Shown piece after piece: positions 23,270 through 54,469 of a stretch of 64,000 nucleotides of DNA. The notes under the pieces are model-generated. The model did not search any database, was not told where the DNA came from, and saw only the letters and a list, made by a program, of their open reading frames with translations. Source of the stretch: Chiridota heheva. Lineage: Eukaryota; Echinodermata; Holothuroidea; Apodida; Chiridotidae. Both the position numbers and the translations under genes were made by a program. The stretch lies in contig JAIGNY010000800.1 in NCBI GenBank assembly GCA_020152595.1, forward strand, positions 847,001 to 911,000, read 5' to 3'. Each line of letters opens with the position of its first letter. Position 1 is the stretch's first letter.

Positions 23270-24560
23270 CGTGCCGAAAAGTTTCTCTTCAAGCCAACCG
23301 GCACCTAAAAACTCGGGTATGACAATTACCAACCCAACTTCCTGTTTGTTGTATTGTGTCCACTCCAAACAATGACTGTTTATCTGCCATTCCCATGCAC
23401 ACCACAGTAGAGCTGTGACCGTTTAGCGTGTACACGCTACATGCTCGCAAATCCTTGTAAACGTTTACTAAATACTTCATTGCAAGTAATCATCTTTCAT
23501 AGTCGAGTCTTGCCGTTAAAAATCTATATGATCATTCATGATTCAAATCACACACAGATTGGGCTGACAAAATTCCAATCAATGACTTTTTACAAACTGT
23601 AAACCCGATTAGCATAAACTTTTTTAAATGTGAGAATCACCTATGAATGGGGATATTATGCACTTTGATTTCGCCGAAATCTGAGTAGGCTAACTTGTAA
23701 ATGCACCGCGAATGTGTAGCAGTAAACAGTGTAACTAACAATAGGCCTAGGCAATAATTAATAAGGATTTAAATCCCACTCAATCAAGGCCTGTTTTACA
23801 CGCTGTTAAATTGACCAACAAAACAGTCAAAATACTTAAATCGTGACAATCAGTACATTTACATGTTAATATTACCTGATGAGTCAAATAAATTTTGCAA
23901 GAAAGAAAAATTATTGCAAAATAAACAAACGTAAAAAGGTTTTAACAGAACTGAAATTCTAGGTGCTTCACAAAGATGGCGGCCATTTTTTCGAGAAGAC
24001 TGATATTTCAGAACTAGTTTGCCGTACTTTTGAAATGTTTTACGGCGAGGTATCATAGGCCTAGTATGCAAGATTTTCACAGTGGAACATTGAAGGCCGT
24101 AGCAAGTATGGCAAAAAAAGTTACGCGATGTTGAGTTTCAATGACATTGAAAGGAAGTTATCTGTTCTTTCTAAACTGAATTTCCATGCATATTTTCCAT
24201 AAAAATGATGAAATTTTTACAATTTGGAAAGCAAACTTTTTACAATTTGGAAAGCAAAACTCCAGCATCTATTTGGGCAATGGAGTCAATACTTGTGCCA
24301 TACTGGTTGTGCAATTTTTTTTACTTCGCATCGTAAATTTGGAGCAATTTTGATTACTAAACGCATGTAAACGATACACGCTCGCTTTTTTTGGCGCGTA
24401 CACATTTACTTAAATCCCTAAACTTTTACAGCTCTACACCACAGTCAAGTAGCCCAAGGCTAGTTGTATATAAGATTACACAAAACCAGAGCTGAATAAT
24501 CAAGGCACTTTTGTGTTTAAAATCACTCATCCCTGTTAGTGTCTTAGTGGAGAAGTTTGT
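23270..24560. repeat. Dispersed repeat, copy 3, split by a hAT element
   Basis: The sequence 23270-23407 and 24445-24560 together align with 3590-3800 and 6240-6460 (ACTTCCTGTTTGTTGTATTG, TTTATCTGCCATTCCCATGC, then AAGTAGCCCAAGGCTA and GGGCACTTTTGTG-like). The break coincides with the hAT element. Confidence 0.8.
23408..24436. mobile_element. Non-autonomous hAT transposon (1029 bp)
   Basis: Flanked by a perfect 8 bp target duplication CACCACAG (23400-23407 and 24437-24444). Ends are inverted: TAGAGCTGTGACCGTTTAG on the left and, read from the right end inward, TAGAGCTGTAAAAGTTTAGG. TAGAG fits the YARNG terminal consensus of hAT elements, and 8 bp duplications are typical of hAT. Subterminal GTGTACACGC / GTGTACGCGC words are also inverted. 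No transposase frame, so it depends on a partner element. Confidence 0.85.
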
Positions 24561-24564
24561 TTTA

Positions 24565-26497
24565 CAAGTGAACATATAAAAGGTTCCTTTACTTGTCCAG
24601 GAGAAAATCATGTTGCCCTACACAAAAAAAAAAGGCTGTTCATGTTATTTCAAGATGTCCGTACAGCTACCAAACACTAGATGTTTGTGACATATTCCGA
24701 TTATTTTCTCTGCTGATTGCTGGGCAACACTAGCTTCTGAAGAAATTTTTTTTAACACAAAACAGAAAATCAAGTTTCACCCAAAAAAGTTAAACTCCAA
24801 AATTAAAATGTTAAATAATTTTCTGACTTGAAAATTCCTTTTAGAGTTAAGTCTTTATACTTTCTCATTCAGTTAATAAGAGAGATAAAAGAGACAAAAA
24901 TGGAAAGATATAACTATCGTAACACAATGCTGCTTTTCACCACAACACACAAAACTCGCATAAATCTTTGCTGATAATGATGATACAATGGTGATGATCA
25001 CGACGCTCCGTCTCTGATAATGGCGAGATGATAATGGTGAAGATAATCCACTTTTTCAAATAAAAAGTTTTTAAAACAATTTCCCCCGTAAAACATTCTG
25101 TTCTAATGTAACAAAGCCCCTTCCACATTTCTCTTCCGAGGCTACTTGGCGTACATCAGCTATGCAACTAACATCAAGGTACGCACAAGCTCTAAAACCA
25201 GCCTCGCACAGTAAAAATGGCAACCTAATTTCCTGCCATGGAAAAGTGATCATAACAATACGAAACATGATTTTGCCTCCATACGGTAGTATCTTTTTAT
25301 CAAAATTGAAGTTTTCGGGGTTTGTTTTTTAATCGTTCAATAATGGCTCCTTTGCGTTTAAACTTTGTTTTGTTAGTAATAACTGAAGTTGCCTGATTAC
25401 TGTCCAAACTGTCAGTAAGCGTAGTTCATGCACAGTATTCATGATGAAAATCTGCTGCAATGGATTTTCAGTCCAAAATCCTCAAAGCCTACAAGGTTGA
25501 ACAAAAACATCACTTAAAATCACTCATCAATAAACAAACAAAACCTTTACTGTTAAATATCATCCTATTTGTAAATTATTACTTCTAGCCAGACACATTG
25601 ACCACTTGTCCTTGTGTTGAGTGTGAAAGTCAGCAGCTGCAGTGAAATTTGTTTACAATCAATGTCAGATTATTTACATGTATCACCATGGAAAGTGAGG
25701 TGAAGTGTGTGAAAATCCCTGGTGTAATTGCTAATTGCTTGTGCTGCATTGTGGTTTCTGTTGTGAGCAATATAGACTCCGACAGATTTTAGATTTTGTC
25801 TGGCTTAAGACCCATAATGTATTGCGAGGTTCAGACTTCACGTTCAACGATAACCAGAGAATGGAGTGATGATTGATGGCTTGTCCTAAAATGTCACGTC
25901 ACAAAATTTCAACTTTGTCACAGAAATGTCTCAAATGTGGCATTATTTTTGGCACTTTTTGCACAGAATGTGACATCACTTATGCCTTTGTCACTTTTGA
26001 TTGGCATAGATTCACACATCATGACCAGTTGATCGGTGATGCTCATAGAAAGGATCATTTGGTTATGTCCGTTTCCTGAAAAATGGAATCCACCACTAAC
26101 ATTAAAACATCAAATTACCAATGAGTGTGAGTGAAGGAGTAAAACTTATCACAAAATGTCAGACAAATTCTAATACATCTGTTTATGTTCATTTTGTCAC
26201 AAAAAATGTCACAGAATGTCACAAAATGTCACCATGTCAAGGAAGCTCAGTTCTCTGGAAAGCTCACTCCCAGACGCCGCCCTATGTCAAGAGAGCTCTG
26301 TACAAGCACACATGATATTAGATGCAAAAACACTGTAGTTCCAAAACAAGTACTCCAATGTAAAAAGGTGTAATGTTTTTTAGATTTTTATGCTTTAAAC
26401 TAAAGGCTATCTCTACAAGACAATTTGGGCAAAAACATTCTCCAGTATCCCAGGGCAATAACTATTCAATGTAAGCACCCAAACATAACATGCTTCA
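24565..26497. other. Spacer between hAT-bearing repeat and the minus-strand gene
   Basis: AT-rich. A local cluster of TGTCACAAAATGTCAC-like words lies at 25890-26235, possibly a decayed short tandem repeat. No gene seen. Confidence 0.45.
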
Positions 26498-27303
26498 CTA
26501 CCACGGCAAATGCCCCGCCTTCATTCTCTCTCGTATGGTCTGCTGCGCTATCCTTTCTAGTGCACTCAGGCTGCTTTCTTCATCAACGGCCTCTGTAAAC
26601 ACCCTTATTGGCTGCTGAGGGGCAAAGCCATACGACGCTACAACACTCTTGACATTTCCTGACTTTATGACAGCGCTACTTCCTGTATGACTCGTTGGAC
26701 TCATTGAAGAAATTTGCGAAGGGTTGCCCCAGATTAACGGCACATCCTCTGTTGCTTCATTCCTCTCACTGTCATCGTCGTCATCTTCTTCATCACTATT
26801 AGGCAATATCAAAACATCGCCCTCTCTCTGGGTCAGTTGATGAGAACCGGGATTCTCGCTTTCTAAACAATTTTCTCCCCCTTTATCAAGGACCGTTTCT
26901 CGTGTCACAGTTGCATTGGTCATATCTTGCAGCATTTGTTTCCTCTGTGAGCTGAGAGAATTGATGTGGCGATATTTACTTCTGCACGGGGTGAAAATAT
27001 ACGCTGGCTTCACCCCGTCATCCCATTTCTCTTCCCCTTCATCCTTGTTTACTTCATCGACAGAATTTTCTTTTTTGCCGTTACCCTTTAACGAGTTCAG
27101 AAGGACTCTCTTGTTCTCCTTTCCTTCGCCAACAACCCCCTCCCCATCTTGCATTCCTTCAAAGAAATTCTCATCCTCCTTGTACTCAAACCAGTTGCAC
27201 ACATCTCTCTTTTCCCTGAAAGACATCTTTCCCATGTCTTTAACAAGTCTTGATTGTTCTCCATTAATCTGACCATGATCTGTTCTTTGGTTCATCGTTC
27301 ATC
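26498..27303 (-). CDS. Acidic open frame, probable displaced C terminus of the minus-strand gene
   Basis: An open frame of about 267 codons, first ATG at 27295-27293, ending ...HLPW and TAG. It is rich in Asp/Glu (SDEEDDDDDSERNE), contains SSQRKQMLQDM and ends with ALERIAQQTIRERMKAG, so it looks protein-like rather than random. It lies 75 bases past the stop of the upstream gene, in a different frame. An intermediate third frame (27413-27268) also reads plausibly (TDIHVPEWRRQPTG). It may be the real C terminus separated by two small indels, an exon reached by unseen splicing, or UTR. Function unknown. Confidence 0.45.
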
Positions 27304-27378
27304 CCATTACTGCTGACACCAGTTGGTTGTCGTCTCCACTCTGGCACATGAATGTCGGTTCCCTTTGTTGCCCCATCA

Positions 27379-45086
<17,708 letters not shown>

Positions 45087-47080
45087 CTTCCAAGTGATAT
45101 ATTTTCTCTCAGAGTGATACAGAACACAGAATTTGCCTCACCGGATGCAAGGTTGTAAATTTCTATAAACGTTCTACAAGCCTGCAACACGTATAAACGT
45201 TCTGCAAGCCTGCAACACGTAGTCGTTGCTTTCTTTGAATCCCAACTTCTCTTTTACCCTTTTTATATACAATATCACCTCCGACAAAATTTTCTGCAAA
45301 AAATGAGAAGAATATTTATTTGAATATGCAACTTTCCACTTGATAAATTTCTGTTGTATAACATTCACTGGTTTACATTGAAGCTTTTATGCAACAGTTT
45401 GTAAACCTGGTCAAAAGGACACATATGCAGTCTATGGAGTCGAGGTTTGTACTATTGTAATCACCGCAGCCTTTCTTTCGCCCGCAACAATTAAACTAGT
45501 CACAGAAGTCATGGCTTTCCACTCACAACTGAGCCAAACCCTCATGTTTTAACTTTTTAATTGATTTCTTTTCTTCTTTTTGATATATCAAAATACAATA
45601 CTGTGGGGCTGTTACAATATACTTTTCCGTGATATCAGACATGCCCAGACCATTATCATGATAATGCCATTTTCACATGCATATTACAGCAAAATTTAGC
45701 AAAACATAATTTCAGAAACACTTCAAAGTAAATGAGATTTTAACTCAATAATTGCAGCCTGATTCTTTTGTAATCCCTTTCCTTAGCTGTTAGGTTTTAT
45801 GGGGAAAATGAGATATGTACTGCAAACCCAAGCAGTTTTCCAAAATTAATAATCATAACATAGATATAATGATATATCGTGATATTTTTGACGATGACAA
45901 TCAATATCTCATTTACCCATATCGTAATGTCCTTACACTAATGAAACTAACTACAATAAATCTTGGTCAAACCTTTCAACAAGGAAACATGAACGTCCAT
46001 GATAGCTCTAGCAAAACATTCTTGAAAATACTTATATATTAATTTACTTAAGCTGCTAATAAAACTCCTCCGCAGAAACTACATGTAAGACGAACGACCC
46101 ACCATACATGAAATAGTTGCAGGTAGCATGGCGCTACTCAAATATTAAAGAAGTGTTCCCTTGGAATTTAATTTTGGATGTATCTGTGATTCTTTAAAAA
46201 AAATTAAGAAACACATTGGTATAAACACCATCTTGATATCTCATTCCAAGAGGAAGTTATTTTTCTTTAAAGATTTTTCGTGCCTGCACTGATAAAAATA
46301 GCTTTTGTACTGAGTTTAGTCATCACGGCACTTCCTGGACTAATCTTTATGTAATTCTTTGAAAATTAATCACCAATTTTTCATAATTCAAATGTAAGTT
46401 ACAAGATCAAATTGGAAAACTTTTTTGTAAATTTTATTCTACACTACTCTTAATAATTTTTTGAGAAATCATTTAGAAAATACAAAAATGAATTTTCAAA
46501 AAAATACATAAAAAATAGTACCGAAGTGCTGTGATGACATCATAATGATGACTTTGACTCAGACCAACAATCTCTTTTATGCACACACAAAAAATCTTTA
46601 AAATTCAATATCTCTTTGTAGGAATAAGATATTAACTTGGTTTCTTCACCAGTCTTTTCTCTTTCTTTTTTGTCCTCTTATGAAATATCAAAATGAAATT
46701 CCATGGGAACATTCCTTACAGCCATAAGGTTAAGATGAGAACTCCTTCAATGGGGCTGAATAAGCATTCTTGAGACTTCTGTCATTTTACAGAGAAACAC
46801 GCTCAAAATATGCAATATCCTAAACTACCGGCATCCAAAAGAGTTACAAAAAACATCACACACCATTTCAAACCTTTCAAGCTGTGGTATGAGAAGGAGC
46901 TTTTACTCTTCTATCATAGGCTTCAATGGGGCAAACAATTAGTTCCGTGCCACCTGCATCTTCGAAATGCTTAGTTACTGTATTCACACAATAAGGCAAA
47001 TACAATGAATATGGACAAGATGGCGCTCGATGAAGCACATACCCCCACCGAGCCACACAGCTGGCAAATAAACGGACTAA
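45087..47080. other. Upstream flank of the minus-strand gene
   Basis: Probable 5' UTR and promoter of the minus-strand gene near 45087-45200 (no TATA box or CpG cluster singled out), then AT-rich spacer with a faint MITE-like piece near 46590-46690. Confidence 0.4.
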
Positions 47081-47686
47081 TAAAAAGATGCAAACACACA
47101 CAGACAAAGATGCAAACACACAAGACAGAACAAATGCAAACACACGGACAGACAAAGATGCAAACACACAGACAGACAAAGATGCAAACACACAGACAGA
47201 CAAAGATGCAAACACAGACAAACAAAGATGCAAACACACAGACAGACAAAGATGCAAACACACAGACAGACAAAGATGCAAACACACGGACAGACAAAGA
47301 TGCAAACACACGGACAGACAAAGACGCAAACACACAGACAGACAAAGATGCAAACACACGGAAAGGCAAAGATGCAAACACACAGACAGACAAAGATGCA
47401 AACACACAGACAGACAAAGATGCAAACACACAGAAAGACAAAGATGCAAACAAACGGACAGAAAAAGATACAAACACACGGACAAAGATGCAAACACACA
47501 GACAGACAAAGATGCAAACACACGGAAAGACAAAGATGCAAACACACAGACAGACAAAGATGCAAACACACAGACAGACAAAGATGCAAACACACAGAAA
47601 GACAAAGATGCAAACAAACGGACAGAAAAAGATACAAACACACGGACAAAGATGCAAACACACGGACAGACAAAGATGCAAACCAT
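47081..47686. repeat. 24 bp minisatellite with higher-order structure
   Basis: About 25 units of CAAAGATGCAAACACACAGA plus CAGA, with AGACAGA/CGGACAGA/AGAAAGA variants. A run of six 24 bp units and one 20 bp unit (164 bp, from about 47359) recurs from about 47523, so a multi-unit block was duplicated. Long Cys-rich minus frames and Lys/Thr-rich plus frames across it are artefacts. Confidence 0.95.
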
Positions 47687-50200
47687 CTCTATCAAAAGCT
47701 ATTCATTTCTTCTGTGAGCACTACTAAACAAAGCAGCACAAGTTTTATCAAAATGCATTCATTTACTTCTTGAAAGATGTTGTTGACTAACAGACAAACA
47801 TAAACATACCTTATGGTAAAAACAAACCATCTCTTTGAATTTGTTGAAGAAAAACAACTACAAGCAGGGATGTTTTTTTCCAATTCTTTTGAAATCCTGA
47901 TCACAACTCACCTAGCTACCACTTTTCTTTTACCAAATGTAGTTCGTTCTCACCACTCCTAGCTTGCACCATAAACACATGAGAGAAATAATGATGAATC
48001 CCTTCCTGATCAAATACTTCTATTACATCATTTTTTTAAACTTGGTATTACTCCCTCTTGTAGCAATACAGTTTGTACAAAGTTTCCAGGAATCACTTAG
48101 TTTACTCAAGAAAAAAGAAAACATTCAACCACATAAACTGTACAGCACAATGTACACTGTAGTGCCACTGTCCTTGAATGACCCAATACAATTGTATGGA
48201 AACAGAAGTCTCATTTCTCACAACAAAGCCTTTCTAATGCAATTTCACCTGACCACCTGTGAAGGTCATCAAAGTAAACAAGCAACTATCATATTCTAAA
48301 GTCTTTCTCAGAAAATGAATGTCTCTCTCAGAAAATGGATTACTGTGCAGAAGGCAAGCCTTATTGATGTTATTAATGCACCAAATGGTTATTGACCAAG
48401 ATTTCAGGAAATTTCAAATGAAAATGGTCTTATTCAGATAATGTAGCTCCCAGGGCCTTTTATAAAGCCCATTCCCCCCCCCCCCCCATCCTTACCTCCA
48501 TTTGATAATGGGGCAAAATAATGATAGGTGTAAGAAGGTTAAAGTGCACATAGATCAAGTCAAAATTTGTCCAAATAATATACCATATGACAAGATGCTA
48601 GGTAGAATCGGAGACAAGGCTTTTTGACTGGGGGTATGGTAAAGGCTCAACAAATTTTGGACAGAAGTTGCTGTACTCATTGAAAGAATTATGATAAAAA
48701 GTTTTTCAAAGCAATAGTGTTTTCAAGTTACACGCCTGACTAATGTAATTTTTAATATATGCACAATTTGTGATGTATAACTGGTGTACTGCTACTGCTC
48801 AAACTCTTATACTCTTAAAATCTCTGTCACTGAAAATGATGAGAAAGTTTACAGTGTTCAGGCTCAAATTTGATTGGGAGTAAGTACAGTGAGGACTCAC
48901 AGGTTTGGGTCAGAATTTGCTGCACCACTTCAAAGAATTATGATAGACATTTAGTCCGCAGCAATTGTAGAATGCACAGCATCTCTAATATCCCCCACGC
49001 AATCTTGCCAGACCCCTGCTGTTTCACAGGGGGTGGTCTGCCCCACCCCTCTGTGGGCCACCCTGCCCCCTTGTGGTCTGTCTTGCCCCCCTTGTGGTCC
49101 ACCTTGTCCCTCCTTTTTAACCGAATGTTAAGAATGTGTTTGTTTGTTTGCTTTCTTCTTTTTTTTCAGTGGATTTTCATTCAATTTAGCTAATGTTACC
49201 CCTACCTGTCCATATACCTTTTAACTTGCTTTCAACTTAAAGGACTTTGGACATAATTGGTTTAAAAAATAATCTAAACCATTAAAACAGCAAGATATTT
49301 AATCAAAATTGGTTAAAAATTGACCAATTAATAGCATTCTTAATTTGTACCTGTTATTGCACAATAATGTGTGACATCAATAGGATGGATCCTTCAAGTT
49401 CATTACCTTTTGTAAAAACATTGTTTAGTCATAACTTAAAAACTAAATAACTTTTTTACAAATTTTAAGCAGAACCAAAAGGTTTTGTGGTTCCAATGTT
49501 TTTTTTTTCTTTTCATGGTGATTGATTTTGTACTAACTGTTAATGTCATTGCATATCATGAAATATTTGAAATGACATGAATCTTTCTTGAGATATCGTG
49601 TTTACCAGCTCGTTTCAGCAAGATCATATTAGGCCCTGCCCACTATGCACATTAATAATATTCAATGTTTTTATAAAATGAACATGTAAAAACTAGCTAA
49701 CATCATAATTCTAGTAAATATGAAACAAAACAGACATGTGATTGTTAAAATATAAACTTTTCAAGATTTTTACATTAAGCCCTGCCTACTCATTAATATG
49801 CGTGACATCACTACCAAAACAAATAGGACACATCTAAAGACCATGGGCTACCATTGACTTAGTCTCTTTGAGTCCAGAAAATTGATTGTTTGGATCTTCA
49901 TTCAAAGTGCAGTCATTGTTCAGCACATTCCATTCGAAGTAGCTGTAGTTATAAACTCCGTTTAGTTATATATTTTAACTATTTTCCTTTTTAGATTTTG
50001 GTCTTTTTTAAGTAGAAGCTTAAGCCAAAATTGTTCAAAAAAGAGGAATAAATCTTACGTTTTGGCTTTCCGATTAAAACTTTTACTCATCAGTGAATAA
50101 ACAGTACTAGCCTACTGTTGTACTGACGAGTGGAGTGAACCGTTTTGCCGTTTAACTGAAATAAACAAAACACGTGCACATAATTAATGTAGATCCTCAT
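47687..50200. other. Intergenic spacer
   Basis: AT-rich with a C-tract at about 48475-48487, the repeat pair member at 48740-48955 and the repeat copy at 49860-49945. A 111-codon frame at 47964-48299 has no recognised motif. Confidence 0.45.
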
Positions 50201-50204
50201 TTTC

Positions 50205-50310
50205 AGGTTAGGTTTTAGGATTAGGTTTAGGGTTTAAAAGTAGGTTTTATAATTAAGTTTTAGGATTAGGGATTACTGTAGGATTAAGTTTTAGGATTAG
50301 CTTGACATTG
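50205..50310. repeat. Degenerate TTAGG-like repeat
   Basis: Irregular repeats of GGATTAGG, GGTTTAGGG and TTTTAGGATTAG. Resembles decayed telomere-type sequence or a simple repeat. Confidence 0.5.
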
Positions 50311-50669
50311 CTTAACTTCTTCAGCGCTGTTAATCAGCTTTTTTTTTTTTCCATTTAAATTGGTCAAATTGGCACAAAAAAGTATCAATTAGAAACTAAT
50401 TTGGAATAATGGGAAGATAAAGAACAGTAAAATTGCTGAAAGAAGGTAAAAAATATTTCAAAAAGACAGTAAAAAGCATGTTTTTCTTAAAGCCTAAATT
50501 TTTGTTATCCAAATTTTATCGAATTGAAATAAAAACTTGTTTTTTGCCAAAATTTCCTAGCCTAAATTGTTGACTAAAATTGATATTTAAAATTTTTCAA
50601 TCTTTCCTTTATAAATCCTGAAAGTTTTAGGAAAATTAAATGTCTCAATTAATTTCTATAGGCCTATAG

Positions 50670-51539
50670 CGATTCACTGCTATTCCAGTATTTGGTCATC
50701 TGGGCATTTTGAACATTCGGGACTCTTTGTCAGTGAAAATGTGCTACGAATTGTGCACAAGTGAACACCATGCTTTATTTTACCTATGCACGATACATAT
50801 ATTTCAAACTTCAAAATTATCTTTTCTACGATATTTCCTCCACATTTGCAACAATTTCCTGCAAAATTACCAAAACAAACGTAGAGATTTAGGCCTCTGA
50901 AAGTGACCGATTTCATACTGGCTGTAATGGCAAAATGCTTTTGTTTTCACCGACAAACTGGTTGGTTCTTCAGATTTACGCACATTATTGTGACGTCATC
51001 CTGAGCTCAAATTTGAATATTCGGTCATCCAGGCATTTTCAACATCCGGGACTCTTTGTCAGTGAAAATATGCTATGATTTGTACTCAAGTAAACACCAC
51101 GTTTAGCCTATGTACACACAATAGCCTACATATATCCTAAACTTTGAAATGATATTTTCTAAGATATTTCCTCCACATTTTGCAATGATTGCCTGCAAAA
51201 ATACCATAGCAAACATAGAGAATTAGACCTCTAAAGTTAAGGTGACCATTTCACACTGGCTGTAGGCCTAGTGCCAGTAGTGGTAATATGCTTTGTTTTC
51301 ACCGACAAACTGGTTGTTTAGATTTATGCACATTATTGTGACGTCTTCCCGAATATATATATATTTTTCCGTTATTTTTCCTAACACTTTAAAATTTGTA
51401 GCGGTGCAACCCTTCATCGGTTAACCGATAAGGGATTTTTCACCGACAAACTGGTTGTTCAGATTTATGCACGTTATTGTGACGTCTTCCCGAATATATA
51501 AATATTATTCCGTTATTTTTCCTAACACTTTAAAATTTG
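50670..51539. repeat. Tandem duplications of about 330 bp and 143 bp
   Basis: 50690-50990 recurs at 51020-51340 (GGGACTCTTTGTCAGTGAAA, ATATTTCCTCCACATTT, CACCGACAAACTGGTTG). The last part recurs again at 51435-51575 (CCGTTATTTTTCCTAACAC, ACCCTTCATCGGTTAACCGA). Contains the palindrome ATCGGTTAACCGAT. Confidence 0.8.
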
Positions 51540-52657
51540 TAGCGACACAACCCTTCATCGGTTAACCGATAAAGGCTCGTTACTATCATTTACCATTACA
51601 ATATTCAGTGTTTTGTTTAAATAAAAATTCAGCCCCAAGACTTTAATTCAAACCTTTCCCCATGTATCAACCACTTAACAATCACTTTGGAGAATCAAAT
51701 TAATCAAAGAAAATCAATATTTGTTTTCCCTTTACAGCATCAATAACTTTGATTTGTCCATCGCGACAAACTCAAAAAGTCATCAGAATATAAGCACAAT
51801 ACAGTGTGCTAGGCCTAATCATCGTTACAAACAATGCTAAGCCCATTTGCTGACGGCAACAATGTTATTCTGTCCACCACATACTTACTTTGTATAGTGA
51901 AAATATCCTCAGAATGTCTTATATAATTCCTTAAATGAACCAAAATCGATATCTTATTCACTTATGTGGCTTTAAAGCAAAGATAAACTCTAGATGTGGC
52001 TGATGTCGGCCATCTTACCATTCACTGCTAAAACAAGTGAGCACTTAATCAACAATGCATCACACTCAACATTTATCTGGCCACAAAATCCAGTGATAAA
52101 AGACAGAAGTCCATAATCTTGATGAACATTTATCTACAGAATGTGTATTTATCGGGTATAATTAAAATTTACGAATCTAATCTAATTATATTTTTACTTG
52201 TTGAAGAAGTTTTTTATTTTTAATGTTCTCATGTTTAGGTATTGAATAGAACATGTACTAGTTGTAACACCCTATACAAAATAGCCGTGGTAATTGCGTA
52301 CCTAATACTGATCGAACAGCTTATTTATTCAATTCAAAATCTTCATTCCGGCATATTTGTGAATGGTTGTAATATTATATTGAATGTTCTTTGTTTTTTG
52401 TAAGAAAAATATGTTTGTTAGAGTAAATCGCCAGATATCTTCCTCAAAATGAAGCAGAATTCTGGCGCCACTCGTGCTAATTGTTTATTATACTAAACAG
52501 ACCTAGTACTGTACTGTATGTACACACAGTGTGTGCAACACAATACAACATAAACAATGGGCTTGATTCCATCAGACTTTTTGTCGGTTAATCGATAAAT
52601 GATCGATAAAGATGATCATTTATCATTTAATGAATTAAACGAAAATCCACATCCCTA
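51540..52657. mobile_element. Possible second hAT-like element
   Basis: Left end TAGCGACACAACCCTTCATC and, read inward from the right, TAGGGATGTGGATTTTCG; both fit YARNG. Flanks AAAATTTG and AAAAATTG differ at one position of eight. Subterminal GGTTAACCGATAA and TCGGTTAATCGATAAATGA words occur. Inverted similarity of the ends is modest. Confidence 0.4.
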
Positions 52658-52809
52658 AAAAATTGGGCAGTTATTATCATCATCAGACAAGAACACCTTG
52701 CTTAATAAGTTTGCAGTTTTCTGCAAGACTTTGATCACAATCATCAACTGAAGTTTCTCCTGTCTTTCACAAAAACTATTTCCTTTGTGCTTTTACTAAT
52801 GTAATGTAA

Positions 52810-53640
52810 CGTTAGAATCACAGGGTGTAATGACCTATCAATTCTATGATGCACCCTCTAACCCCGGGATATGTGTGTCAATGTTGCATCAATTACAATC
52901 AAATTTTGACATGGGGTACGTCATTGTACTTCAAATGTCAGTCATTAATATAGGTGCATCAATAAGCGTCATTCTTTCAGTTGTGATAAAACCTATATCA
53001 AACAACATTGTGTTTGTCCCAATACCTGTTGTATGTGTTAAAACGCAAGTTATGGCAATGAACAGGCCATTACCACAATCAGATACACAATATTCTGGCG
53101 AGACGTATTACATGTAACTATCGATCGGCGTTCCGAATAAAACATAAACCTTTGCACATTGCAAATATTCTAAATGGTAGAATTTCTAAAAGACTATTTT
53201 AACATTCAATATTTTTTAAATTAATAAACAATATTTGTATGCATTTCATCACAAGGAATAGGGCCTACACAAAAAAGTTTAGAATATTCAAGAGAGCTTC
53301 ATTGTCATCGAACATCGTCAGCACCCTAATGAATTTTCACAAAATCGTCCACAAGCTTGGTGCAAATTGAACTATTTTTTCATTATCAATATCGATAAAA
53401 TTCTTGTCAGGTGCGGCATAAGGTTGTGTCAACTTTTCCAATATATCTATCAGGAAATCATTTTGAAGTGTGTCAAATGTAGGCAATTGTCTATCAAAAA
53501 TACTACGCAGAGGTGCATCAATGAGGAATAATGTATGACGCACCCATGAACATTGACGCACATATGCCGGGGGGTCGGAGGGTGCGTCATACAAATGATA
53601 CTATTAGGCCCAATTTAGTATTTTTTTCTCGTTTAACGTT
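52810..53640. mobile_element. Element with inverted arms about 600 bp apart
   Basis: Left arm 52836-52990 (ATGATGCACCCTCTAACCCC, TGTGTGTCAATGTTGCATC) is answered inverted by 53505-53600 (GGGTCGGAGGGTGCGTCATA, GAACATTGACGCACATATG). TAACGTTA lies outside each arm. Frames at 52830-53117 (plus) and 53337-53594 (minus) both start near YDAPS because they read the two arms. Confidence 0.6.
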
Positions 53641-54469
53641 ACATCTTATCTTCCATGTTTTGTATTCCATTCTTTTGTAATCATTGTATCACATAGGCCT
53701 ACGCCCATAAGGGGTCGTTGGTTTTATAAACTTGAAACTTGTTCTAACCTAGCTCACGAGGCCTGTGCAAATGTTATTATTATCAAACGTTAACCTTAGG
53801 CTAGGCCCTACACACTTTACGCTCAGTCACATAAATAAACAAAGTAACTTCTGTCCGGAATACACCGTCAGAATAGCCTAACGACTTTTAAAGATACGGA
53901 TCAGTACAACTTCTTTACCAAGTCTATCATATCATCAATAAATTTATAATTTGTGACCTACCGTAAGTCAGTCGTCCAGCTCTTTTTACTATGTGGAAAT
54001 GTCAATTACTTTTTCCCATTTTGTTCTCCCCAAATAACTAACGTTAGGCGAACGACTGCGTTCCGATCTCTGGGCTGTCAGTCGAGTGTTATTAATAATT
54101 GAGTCACTGGGTTTCACTTTCCTGTATGAGTGCGTGCATTCGCGTACGCCACTTAAACAAACTGTTAATGCATATTGTACGCTTGAATTTGAATGCGTTC
54201 GCGTACGAGACCTAAAGAAATTGTGAATGCACATTATACGCTCAAATTAATGCGCGCTTGCAAACGACGATACCCAAGATTACGTCATGGAACTAAATAT
54301 AGTATGTAAACTGAGCTGCCTCTGACAGACTGATTTACAATTTCCTTCTCACCACTATCCCAATCTCCGCACTGACTGATAATTATGTATTGGCTCTTCA
54401 AAGCATTCTTTATTTTCCACAAAAGAGAAAAAACAGCCTGTAATTGGGGCAGGCAGCGGGGGTGGGAGG

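Noticed and set aside
46877..47773. Cys-rich minus frames and Lys/Thr/Gln-rich plus frames up to 272 codons
   Set aside because: Products of the 24 bp repeat, open in several frames at once.
47964..48299. 111-codon plus-strand frame with a hydrophobic start
   Set aside because: No recognised motif, no splice or promoter support, in AT-rich spacer.
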